Assembly: GCA_023424965.1 (NCBI GenBank)
Contig: JAFADI010000036.1
Coordinates: 1 to 6,800, forward strand
Direction: 5' to 3'
DNA length: 6,800 bases
Source: Bacillota bacterium
Lineage (GTDB): Bacteria; Bacillota; Clostridia; Acetivibrionales; JAFADI01
In this document: positions 1-5,949 of the stretch, in pieces
Layout: the number at the start of each line of letters is the position of its first letter
Position numbering within the stretch: position 1 is the first letter of the stretch
Position numbers and translations under genes: made by a program
Notes under the pieces: model-generated
What the model saw: the letters and a program-made list of their open reading frames with translations, nothing else
The model's database searches: none
Told to the model about the DNA's origin: nothing

Positions 1-548
1 AGAAGGCTCATTCCCATGATAATGACAAAAAGTCCTCCCACAATGGGCACAAGGCCTTTCAATACGCCTGTAAACCCCACTGCATACCCCAGGCTCCCCA
101 CAACTCCTCCCACAGCCGTATAGGAAACGACCCTTCCAAGATTGTAAAGAGCGGAAGGAGCGGCGGAAGCCATTGCTTTATTTATAGGAATTGAATCGCT
201 ATTCCCAACGGTCTGGGACAGGACAATGCCTCCGCACATTCCCACGCAGTGAAAAGACGTCAGGGCTCCGAAGAGGAACAGTATTCCGTAACCCGCATCG
301 GGACCGAGCTCCGGGAGGCCCTTCAGCAAAACCAGATCTGCAATGCCCTGTGCCGGATCAATCCCGCAAATGGTTCTGAGCACCGTATATATAACCGCCG
401 CGGCGGTAGTGGCAACTGCGATGCCTATATACGCCTTCCGCCAGGATTTTCTGCTGCCGGAGTCCTCTTTCCCGTTTCCAGGCCTCTCTTTTTCATATGC
501 CTGCTCAGCACTTTGCATTTTCATGATAACCTTCATTCCTTTCGCCAT
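1..548 (-). CDS. TauE/SafE (DsbD_2-like) family membrane protein, N-terminal part, truncated by the left window edge
   Basis: About 182 residues are visible and the reading frame is still open at base 1. After a charged, lysine- and glutamate-rich N-terminus of about 35 residues comes a membrane segment (IGIAVATTAAAVIYTVL), then a second hydrophobic stretch ending in SFHCVGMCGGIVLSQ (His100, Cys101, Cys105 counted from the 548 start). Next come YNLGRVVSYTAVGGVVGSLG and a further membrane helix. The HCxxMCGG and YNLGRVxSY signatures are typical, from memory, of the TauE/SafE-annotated proteins found beside copper ATPases; their role in metal handling or redox delivery is poorly defined and sulfite export is doubtful. 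The gene begins 24 bp after the copA stop, so co-transcription is likely. The start is ambiguous: ATG 548 is the longest, but GGAG lies only 1 nt from it. ATG 536 has GGAG at 13 nt, and ATG 524 has AAGG at 5 nt. The true start may therefore be 536 or 524. No N-terminal HMA domain is seen. Confidence 0.85.
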   Translation of the reverse strand, partial: MAKGMKVIMKMQSAEQAYEKERPGNGKEDSGSRKSWRKAYIGIAVATTAAAVIYTVLRTICGIDPAQGIADLVLLKGLPELGPDAGYGILFLFGALTSFHCVGMCGGIVLSQTVGNSDSIPINKAMASAAPSALYNLGRVVSYTAVGGVVGSLGYAVGFTGVLKGLVPIVGGLFVIIMGMSL

Positions 549-572
549 ACTCCAAATACAAATCTGCAATTC

Positions 573-2867
573 TTATTCAAGCTTCAGCCTTTTAAGACTC
601 AGGGAATTCAAAAGCACCGATATGGAACTCAAAGCCATGGCAGCCGCGGCCACCACCGGGTTCAGATTGCCGGAGGCGGCAAAGGGAATTGCCAGGATAT
701 TGTATATAAATGCCCAGAACAGGTTCTGTTTGATTTTCGCCATGGTTTTCCTGGAGAGAAGGATGGCGGAGGAAAGTGCCCGCAGGTCATCCTTCAGGAG
801 TACGATATCCCCTGTTTCAATGGCCACATCGGTGCCTGCCCCCATGGCAAAGCCCACATGGGAAGCGGCAAGGGCGGGCGCGTCGTTGATGCCGTCTCCC
901 ACCATGGCGACGGTCTTTCCCGCTTTCTTCAGCTTCTCGATTTCCTCTGCCTTCCCCTCCGGCAGCACCTCTGCCAGCACATTCCTTATTCCTGCTTTGG
1001 AAGCCACCGCCTGGGCTGTTTTACTGTTATCCCCCGTGAGCATGTATACCTGCAGGCCAAGCTTTTCCAGGCGGGATACGGCTTCGGCCCCATGGGGCTT
1101 TATCTGGTCCGCCAGTGCAATGGCAGCCGTCAAAACGTTATCAACGGTCATCCATACGGCAGTCTTTCCTTCTTCCCTCAAAGCGTCCAGGGAGGTGTCG
1201 GGGTTTCCCAACCCGTCATAGACCCCTCCGATCAGTTCTGCCGTTCCCATCCTTATCCTTTTGCCTTCTACCACCGCGCAGATCCCTTTGCCGGGAATTG
1301 CTTCAAAGTCTTCAGGGTCTTCCGGTTCTTTGCCGAACTGCTGCTTTGCCTTTTCATAGATTGCCTTTCCCAGGGGATGCTCGGATTTTTTTTCGGCCGA
1401 GGCAGCCAGCCGCAGCAGCTCATCCCTCTCCCACTTCTCCTTGTTCGGACCCAGAGGGAGAATGTCTGTCACTTCCGCCTTTCCCATGGTAAGAGTGCCC
1501 GTCTTATCCAGCACTACCGTATCAATTTTGCACGCCGTTTCCAGCTTCTCGCCGTTTTTGATCAGCAATCCCTGCCCGGCCCCTTTCCCCATGCCCACCA
1601 TGATGGCCGTTGGCGTTGCCAGGCCCAGGGCGCAGGGGCAGGATACCACCAGCACCGAAACCGCATAAATGATGGGCTTATCCACAAAGAAAACCACCCG
1701 GTCATAGATAATGAGAAACCAGAATAAAAACGTGCCCAGGGAGATTGCCAGAACTGCCGGGACAAACAATCCGCACACCCTGTCCGCCATCTTTTGGATG
1801 GGCGCCTTGCTTCCCTGGGCTTCCTCCACGATTTTTATGATGTTGGCCAGTACCGTTTCGCTTCCGACTTTGGTGGCCTGGAATTCGAAGGTGCCGAATT
1901 TGTTGAGGGTAGCTCCGGCGACAAAATCCTTTACCTTTTTTTCCACCGGGAGGCTTTCCCCTGTCAGCATGGACTCATCCACCGTTGAAAAGCCCCGGAC
2001 CACCTTGCCGTCAACGGGTATTTTTTCTCCCGGCCGTACAACCACAATATCTCCCACCGCAACCTGCCCGATGGGTATCTCCCTCTCTTCTCCATCGACA
2101 ATCACCCTTGCGGTTTTTGGCTTCAGTTCGATGAGGGCTTTTATGGCCTTTGATGTCCTGCCCCGCGCGGCGGCTTCAAGGTATTTGCCCAGAAGCACCA
2201 ACGTGATGATCAGGGAGGAGGCCTCAAAATAGATGTTTTTCATGCCGTAGGCGTACTCTCTGCTGTCGAATATCCCCACATAAAGGCTGCTGAAATAGGC
2301 GGCAGTGGTCCCTACCGCCACCAGGAGGTCCATGGTCCCTATTCCGGCCCTTAATGCATAAAAGGAGTTCTTGTAAAACCGGAAGCCGATGACAAACTGT
2401 ATGGGCGTCGCAAGGGCCACTTGCAGCCTCCAGTCGTGGAGCAGCTTCAAGTTGTATTTATAGTTCAACAGCTGCACAAATTCCGAAAATCTCGACTGTT
2501 CTGAAAAATTGAAATATTGTTCGCAGATTCCCATACCGCCCACAATCATGGCAAGCAGCAAGGGCAGGCTCAAGACCGTCGAACACACCAGGGCCTTCAG
2601 CAGCTTTTTCCTTTCAACAAGACTTTTATCAATCCCTGCTTCTCCCGGAGCCTCGTTTTCCTCAACGGCAAAGCCCAGCGACTCAATGGTTTTTTTTATT
2701 TCCGGCAGCTTCACCAGCTCCCCGTCATATTCCAGGAGGGCCTTTTCCGTGGCATAGCTGACGGATATCCTGCTCACCCCTTCCAGCCTTTCCAGGCTGG
2801 CTTCGATGGCGGTAGAACACAAAGTGCAGGTCATTCCGTATACCTTTAACGCTATGCTTTCTTTCAT
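573..2867 (-). CDS. copA: Copper-exporting P1B-1-type ATPase CopA
   Basis: Complete 764-residue protein that should pump Cu(I) out of the cytoplasm at the cost of ATP. An N-terminal HMA domain carries GMTCTLC (Cys14, Cys17). About eight membrane helices follow (roughly 90-111, 145-163, 168-197, 212-230, 365-388, 398-420, 713-732, 737-757). The actuator motif TGES is at 302-305. The ion-binding CPC is Cys410-Pro-Cys412, the phosphorylation site DKTGT has Asp454, the HP motif is His497-Pro498, TGDN is at 611-614 and GDGINDAP at 657-664. The class-defining residues for Cu(I) are present: Tyr722-Asn723 in helix 7 and Met744 with Ser748 in helix 8. This separates it from Zn/Cd pumps. Length fits a single-HMA CopA. 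The ATG has GAGG 10 nt upstream (2878-2881), a moderate site. It lies 68 bp after the ABC ATPase gene and 24 bp before the TauE/SafE gene. No CsoR, CopY or CopZ gene is in the window, so its regulator is unknown. Confidence 0.97.
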   Translation of the reverse strand: MKESIALKVYGMTCTLCSTAIEASLERLEGVSRISVSYATEKALLEYDGELVKLPEIKKTIESLGFAVEENEAPGEAGIDKSLVERKKLLKALVCSTVLSLPLLLAMIVGGMGICEQYFNFSEQSRFSEFVQLLNYKYNLKLLHDWRLQVALATPIQFVIGFRFYKNSFYALRAGIGTMDLLVAVGTTAAYFSSLYVGIFDSREYAYGMKNIYFEASSLIITLVLLGKYLEAAARGRTSKAIKALIELKPKTARVIVDGEEREIPIGQVAVGDIVVVRPGEKIPVDGKVVRGFSTVDESMLTGESLPVEKKVKDFVAGATLNKFGTFEFQATKVGSETVLANIIKIVEEAQGSKAPIQKMADRVCGLFVPAVLAISLGTFLFWFLIIYDRVVFFVDKPIIYAVSVLVVSCPCALGLATPTAIMVGMGKGAGQGLLIKNGEKLETACKIDTVVLDKTGTLTMGKAEVTDILPLGPNKEKWERDELLRLAASAEKKSEHPLGKAIYEKAKQQFGKEPEDPEDFEAIPGKGICAVVEGKRIRMGTAELIGGVYDGLGNPDTSLDALREEGKTAVWMTVDNVLTAAIALADQIKPHGAEAVSRLEKLGLQVYMLTGDNSKTAQAVASKAGIRNVLAEVLPEGKAEEIEKLKKAGKTVAMVGDGINDAPALAASHVGFAMGAGTDVAIETGDIVLLKDDLRALSSAILLSRKTMAKIKQNLFWAFIYNILAIPFAASGNLNPVVAAAAMALSSISVLLNSLSLKRLKLE

Positions 2868-2901
2868 GTAATCACATCCTCAAGTTGAACCAGTCCGCAC
2901 C

Positions 2902-2914
2902 AATTCCCGGAGTT
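2902..2914. repeat. Imperfect palindrome upstream of copA
   Basis: The 13-base stretch AATTCCCGGAGTT is an imperfect palindrome: 10 of its 12 paired positions match around the central base. It lies 35 bp upstream of the copA start, inside the only gap between the importer ATPase and copA. A weak 6-bp inverted repeat (GTTGAA at 2884-2889, TTCAAC at 2924-2929) is nearly concentric with it. It could be an operator for a copper-responsive repressor, but it does not match the CopY box (TACANNTGTA) and I cannot assign it to CsoR. Chance is a real alternative. Confidence 0.25.
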
Positions 2915-2935
2915 CCATTTCTTTTCAACCCTTTT

Positions 2936-3877
2936 TTATATGACGGCGCTTGAGGAAATTTCCTCCGCCAGATCCCTGTCTTCCTTTGCTTCAGATCGGC
3001 CCTCCTGCTCGCCATTGTGCAGAGCCTTCCACACTTTATGCTTTATCCAGCCAAAATCCGCAGAGGTCCTCAGGTCGTCTATCCGGCGCGGTCTGGGCAG
3101 CTTGATGTCGATAATTTCCTTGATGGTCCCGGGATTTGCAGACATGACGGCGACCCTGTCCGCAAGGGCGACAGCCTCATCAATGTTGTGGGTGACAAAA
3201 ATAATGGTTTTATGGGTCTCTTCCCATATACGCAGAAGTTCGTCCTGCAGCACTTCCCTTGTCTGGGCGTCAACGGCGGCAAAGGGTTCATCCATCAGCA
3301 GCACTTCCGGATCATAGGCCAGGGCCCTGGCAATGGCCACCCTCTGCTTCATTCCCCCGGACAGTTCATAGGGATACCGGTCTTCAAAACCCGTAAGATT
3401 CACAAGCTCGATATATTTCTGGCTTATGCTCTTGCGGTGGGACTTGGAAATCCGTTTTATCTCAAGTCCGAACTCGATATTCTGGCGCACCGTCCTCCAG
3501 GGTAAAAGGGCATAGCTCTGCATCACGATTCCCCGGTCCAGTCCGGGTCCGCTGACGGCCTTGTCGTCAATATAAATCTTTCCCGAATTGGGCTTTGCCA
3601 GTCCCGCAATGATGTCAAGGAGCGTTGATTTTCCGCATCCGCTTGGGCCCACAATGGTAAGGAATTCTCCGTTCTTCACCTCGATGTTGACGTCTTTTAT
3701 CGCCAGAAAATCTTTTTTGTCCCTGGCATTGTTGATTTCATAAACGCGGCTTATGCCCTCAATGACAATCTTACCCAGATTCGGCGAAGCGGACCGGGTT
3801 CTTTCCTCTGAAAGCTCCAGGGGGGCCGACGCCTGTATGGAAGCCCCACCCCCGGCATATTGTAAACCTGCAGACAT
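2936..3877 (-). CDS. ABC importer ATPase, nitrate/sulfonate/taurine (SsuB/TauB-like) class
   Basis: A 313-residue cytoplasmic ATPase that should power the permease encoded upstream. Walker A is GPSGCGKST at 77-85, the Q-loop glutamine is Gln120 in VMQSYALLPWRTV, the ABC signature LSGGMKQ is at 172-178, Walker B is VLLMDEP ending at 198, and the switch histidine is His230 in IIFVTHNIDEA. The SYALLPWRTVRQNI segment after the Q-loop is typical of SsuB/TauB/NrtD ATPases. The core starts near residue 36, so the protein has an unusual 35-residue Ala/Ser/Gly-rich N-terminal extension. It also has a charged C-terminal tail of about 25 residues (NGEQEGRSEAKEDRDLAEE). The extension looks real because the first ATG has AAAGGAG 9 nt upstream and no other good start lies before the core. 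The gene is the last of the importer trio, 6 bp after the binding-protein stop, and ends in TAA without a visible terminator. The substrate cannot be told from the ATPase. Confidence 0.95.
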   Translation of the reverse strand: MSAGLQYAGGGASIQASAPLELSEERTRSASPNLGKIVIEGISRVYEINNARDKKDFLAIKDVNIEVKNGEFLTIVGPSGCGKSTLLDIIAGLAKPNSGKIYIDDKAVSGPGLDRGIVMQSYALLPWRTVRQNIEFGLEIKRISKSHRKSISQKYIELVNLTGFEDRYPYELSGGMKQRVAIARALAYDPEVLLMDEPFAAVDAQTREVLQDELLRIWEETHKTIIFVTHNIDEAVALADRVAVMSANPGTIKEIIDIKLPRPRRIDDLRTSADFGWIKHKVWKALHNGEQEGRSEAKEDRDLAEEISSSAVI

Positions 3878-3883
3878 GCTCTC

Positions 3884-4909
3884 TCACTCCTTTGAACTTA
3901 CTTTTTTATAGTTGGGATTGAATTCATTGGTATAGACATCCGAAGGCTTTACCTGTCCTTCTTTGATCTCGCCCGCCTTTACCAGCTCATCGATCCACAA
4001 TTGGATCCTTTCATCCGTCTCAAGGCCCGTATCACTGTAATGGGTCCTGTCGAAATACTGGGCCACCTCAGGCTTCAGCTTCAACTTCTCCGCATAGATC
4101 CTGTCGGCTTCGTCGTGGTTGTTGTTAATCCATTGCTGGGCTTTTACGATGGCCGCCACAAACCGGCGCACTTTTTCCGGATTGTTCTTGATTACTTTCT
4201 CGCTGGTGGCCATATTATTCCCGGCCCGGGTCTGGAAGGTATCATAATCCGAGAACAAAACGTTCGCCCCCTCCTGCTTCCTCAAAAGTCCGGACAGGGG
4301 GGCATGGATGGTAGCAACGTCCACAAGACCCTGCTTCAAGGCTGCAGCCTGCATGTTGTCCTCCATCTGTATCATGTTGACCTCTTTCAGTTCCACTCCT
4401 CCCTGCTTCAGGTATTCCCTCAGATTGGTGACGGGGCAGCCTCCGGTGATATAGGACATGGCTATTTTTTTGCCTATCAGGTCTTTGGCTGACTTGATGG
4501 GGCTATCCTTGGGCACCATCCACCGCATATGGGGCATATCCTCGGTAGTCTCGCTCTGGGCCAGGATGACCTTGGCGGGTATCCCCTTTATCAGTGCCTC
4601 GATCTCCCTGTCGGCATGATTTCCCACAGTAAAATCAATGTCTCCCGTAATGACCGACTGGAGCTGGTTTCCGCCGGGGACCGCTCCCACCTCCTGGATC
4701 CTTATGCCCTGTTCCTTGAAGAATCCCAGCTCCTGGGCAATGAGGCAAGGGCCTCCGCTTTGTATGGTGGGAATTTTTACAACAATTTCGCCTTCCGCCA
4801 GGGCGCTGGTGTCTTTTTTATTGTTTTCAGCATACCGGGTTGCGGCAAACACGCCTCCTGCGATTATAACCACTGCCACAATCACAGTTATCAAAACCTT
4901 TTTGTTCAT
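3884..4909 (-). CDS. ABC transporter substrate-binding protein, SsuA/TauA/NMT1-like
   Basis: A 341-residue extracytoplasmic solute-binding protein for the adjacent importer. The N-terminus (MNKKVLITVIVAVVIIAGGVFAATRYAENN) has Lys3-Lys4 followed by a hydrophobic segment at 5-22 that fits a signal peptide or uncleaved anchor; VFA-A near 20-22 could be a signal peptidase I site. There is no lipobox cysteine. The mature part has the fold landmarks of the family: a first strand and helix with SGGPCLIAQELGFFKEQGI (51-69), AVPGGNQLQSVITGDIDF (76-93), PKDSPIKSAKDLIGKKIA (133-150) and SYITGGCPVTNLREYLKQG (152-170). The N-terminal starts of the two conserved helices, expected at the ligand cleft, carry Cys55 and Cys158. 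The ATG at 4909 is preferred over an in-frame ATG at 4951, because GAGGGGAG lies 8 nt before it and the signal segment then sits at the N-terminus; the longer form would overlap the permease gene by 28 nt. The substrate is unknown; sulfonate, taurine, nitrate or a pyrimidine precursor are all family options. Confidence 0.92.
   Translation of the reverse strand: MNKKVLITVIVAVVIIAGGVFAATRYAENNKKDTSALAEGEIVVKIPTIQSGGPCLIAQELGFFKEQGIRIQEVGAVPGGNQLQSVITGDIDFTVGNHADREIEALIKGIPAKVILAQSETTEDMPHMRWMVPKDSPIKSAKDLIGKKIAMSYITGGCPVTNLREYLKQGGVELKEVNMIQMEDNMQAAALKQGLVDVATIHAPLSGLLRKQEGANVLFSDYDTFQTRAGNNMATSEKVIKNNPEKVRRFVAAIVKAQQWINNNHDEADRIYAEKLKLKPEVAQYFDRTHYSDTGLETDERIQLWIDELVKAGEIKEGQVKPSDVYTNEFNPNYKKVSSKE
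3887..3893 (-). promoter_or_regulatory. Shine-Dalgarno site of the ATPase gene, abutting the binding-protein stop codon
   Basis: AAAGGAG on the minus strand lies 9 nt before the ATG at 3877. Its last codon (GAG) is the final sense codon of the binding-protein gene, followed directly by TGA (3884-3886). This placement suggests translational coupling of the two genes. It also supports the first ATG, and hence the unusual N-terminal extension of the ATPase. Confidence 0.8.
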
Positions 4910-4917
4910 ATAAGCTT

Positions 4918-4925
4918 CTCCCCTC
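4918..4925 (-). promoter_or_regulatory. Shine-Dalgarno site deciding the start of the binding-protein gene
   Basis: GAGGGGAG on the minus strand lies 8 nt before the ATG at 4909 and overlaps the permease TGA stop (4924-4926). It decides the start in favour of 4909 over the upstream ATG at 4951, and suggests that translation of the binding protein is coupled to that of the permease. Confidence 0.8.
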
Positions 4926-5808
4926 ACAATGAAATTTTCTGTTCCTGCCATCGGGTGGCATTTTTCTCAAGATAGACAAGAAAATAGTTTAAAACAAGTC
5001 CAAGTATGGAAAAAGTGACGATGGTTGCAAACATTTCCGGAATGGCGTATTTGACCTCGAAGTCAAACACCAGGAATCCCAGTCCGGCGCTGGCCCCCAC
5101 CATCTCCGCCGCAATCAGCAGCAATATGGCAGAGGTTCCCCCGAGCCTTATACCCGTGAATATGGAAGGCAGCGTAGCGGGCACGATGACCTTGCCAAAT
5201 ATTTCGATGTGGGACGCTCCCATGGATTTTGCAGATTTAATGAGAATGGGGTCGATATTTTTCACTCCGTTGATGGTGCTGAGCAGGATGGGCCACTGCA
5301 CCCCCCAGTATATCATCAGTACCTTCGAGGTCTCTCCCAGCCCGAACAGCAGGATGAAAACCGGCAGCAGCGCAAGGGTGGAGGTCTGCCTGAAGGTCTG
5401 CAGCACAGGGTCAAGAAAGCTTTCAGCCGATTTGAACCTGCCAATCAAAAGTCCTAGCGGGACAGCAACCAGAATGCCGATGATGAGACCGGCAACGGCT
5501 CTTTTAAGGCTTACAAACGTGTGGTAAGGCAGCTCCCCGGAAGCGATAAGATTGTAAAAACTTACAGCCACCTTTGAGAAAGACGGTATGAAGATGGAAT
5601 CCACCAGACCAGCCCTGGGAGCGATTTCCCAGGCGATCAGGAAGATAATGATCCCGAGTATTTTTTTGAATAAATCACCGCCGGCATGGATAGCTCCCAG
5701 AAACTGTTCCGCAAAGCTCTCGCTACCGTCCGGCCCTGCCCGTACCGCCTCTCTCTGCTCCGGGGTGCGGACCGCAATTCCATTTGTTTTTTTTGCTTCG
5801 ATGCTCAC
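4924..5808 (-). CDS. ABC importer permease, SsuC/TauC-like (BPD_transp_1)
   Basis: A 294-residue inner-membrane subunit, expected to work as a homodimer with the ATPase encoded two genes downstream. A polar N-terminus of about 45 residues precedes the first helix (KKILGIIIFLIAWEIAP, 48-64). Further helices are near 104-123, 145-157, 163-180, 224-246 and 260-280. The EAA-type loop that contacts the ATPase is SAKSMGASHIEIFGKVIVPA (192-211), followed by TLPSIFTGIRLG. PELPYHT-like text before the second helix (GELPYHTFVSLKRAVAGLIIG, beginning at 91) is typical of SsuC/TauC/NrtB permeases. The start is GTG at 5808, supported by AAGGAGGG 7 nt upstream. The gene is the first of the importer trio, 141 bp after the radical SAM gene, and its TGA overlaps the Shine-Dalgarno of the binding-protein gene. 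Substrate identity cannot be inferred from this subunit. Confidence 0.94.
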   Translation of the reverse strand: MSIEAKKTNGIAVRTPEQREAVRAGPDGSESFAEQFLGAIHAGGDLFKKILGIIIFLIAWEIAPRAGLVDSIFIPSFSKVAVSFYNLIASGELPYHTFVSLKRAVAGLIIGILVAVPLGLLIGRFKSAESFLDPVLQTFRQTSTLALLPVFILLFGLGETSKVLMIYWGVQWPILLSTINGVKNIDPILIKSAKSMGASHIEIFGKVIVPATLPSIFTGIRLGGTSAILLLIAAEMVGASAGLGFLVFDFEVKYAIPEMFATIVTFSILGLVLNYFLVYLEKNATRWQEQKISL

Positions 5809-5815
5809 CTTGATA

Positions 5816-5823
5816 CCCTCCTT
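5816..5823 (-). promoter_or_regulatory. Shine-Dalgarno site supporting the GTG start of the permease gene
   Basis: AAGGAGGG on the minus strand, near the full anti-Shine-Dalgarno complement, lies 7 nt before the GTG at 5808. It marks this GTG as the start and suggests strong initiation for the first gene of the importer. Confidence 0.82.
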
Positions 5824-5865
5824 TACATTTATTCCGGAAAGCTTTTATTTTTATCTTATTTTTTA

Positions 5866-5918
5866 TGCAGACCCTCCGTAGTATAAGAATGTTGTACTGA
5901 TACTACGGAGGGCCTGCA
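5866..5918 (-). repeat. Long inverted repeat / RNA hairpin between the radical SAM gene and the importer
   Basis: Two 19-base arms (5866-5884 and 5900-5918) are inverted copies with one mismatch, separated by a 15-base spacer. Plus-strand arms read TGCAGACCCTCCGTAGTAT and ATACTACGGAGGGCCTGCA. In a minus-strand transcript, the direction of all genes here, the one mismatch becomes a G-U wobble, so the 19-bp stem is unbroken. In a plus-strand transcript it is an A-C mismatch. The stem is followed on the minus strand by an A-rich run (TAAAAAATAAG), not by U residues, so it is not a standard intrinsic terminator in either direction. It starts 31 bp past the radical SAM stop codon and ends 57 bp before the permease start. 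Possible roles are mRNA processing or stabilisation, attenuation, a large operator, or a miniature mobile-element remnant. The structure is plain; the function is not. Confidence 0.85.
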
Positions 5919-5949
5919 CAATTACAGTCGAAGTACTATTCACCCGTCT

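Noticed and set aside
343..1221. Plus-strand open frame of 292 codons
   Set aside because: It is antisense to the TauE/SafE gene and the 3' part of copA, without a good ribosome site or recognisable motifs. Both sense genes are well supported.
249..1727. Long plus-strand open frame of 492 codons
   Set aside because: It lies almost wholly opposite copA, whose protein carries every P1B-ATPase motif. The plus-strand translation shows no recognisable domain and an odd, low-hydrophobicity composition, as expected of an antisense shadow.
1562..1765. Minus-strand open frame of 67 codons inside copA
   Set aside because: It is out of frame with copA, and its tryptophan-rich text is a frame-shifted reading of the CPC/helix 6 region. 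The copA frame is intact across it, so there is no frameshift.
2900..2928. Possible sigma-70 promoter for copA with TTGAAA as the -35 box (minus strand, 2923-2928)
   Set aside because: At spacings of 16 to 18 bp the -10 candidates are GAATTG, AATTGG or ATTGGT, none close to TATAAT.
4910..4951. Upstream ATG at 4951 that would add 14 residues to the binding protein
   Set aside because: It would overlap the permease gene by 28 nt and place the signal segment away from the N-terminus. The ATG at 4909 has a strong Shine-Dalgarno site 8 nt upstream.
5885..5910. TATACT on the minus strand within the hairpin as a -10 box for the importer
   Set aside because: The hexamer 17 bp upstream is CCGTAG, a poor -35 match. 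The -10-like bases are part of the inverted repeat, which explains them better.
5866..5918. Reading the inverted repeat as an intrinsic terminator
   Set aside because: Neither direction has a U-rich tract after the stem: the minus-strand side is A-rich and the plus-strand side continues CAATTACAG.
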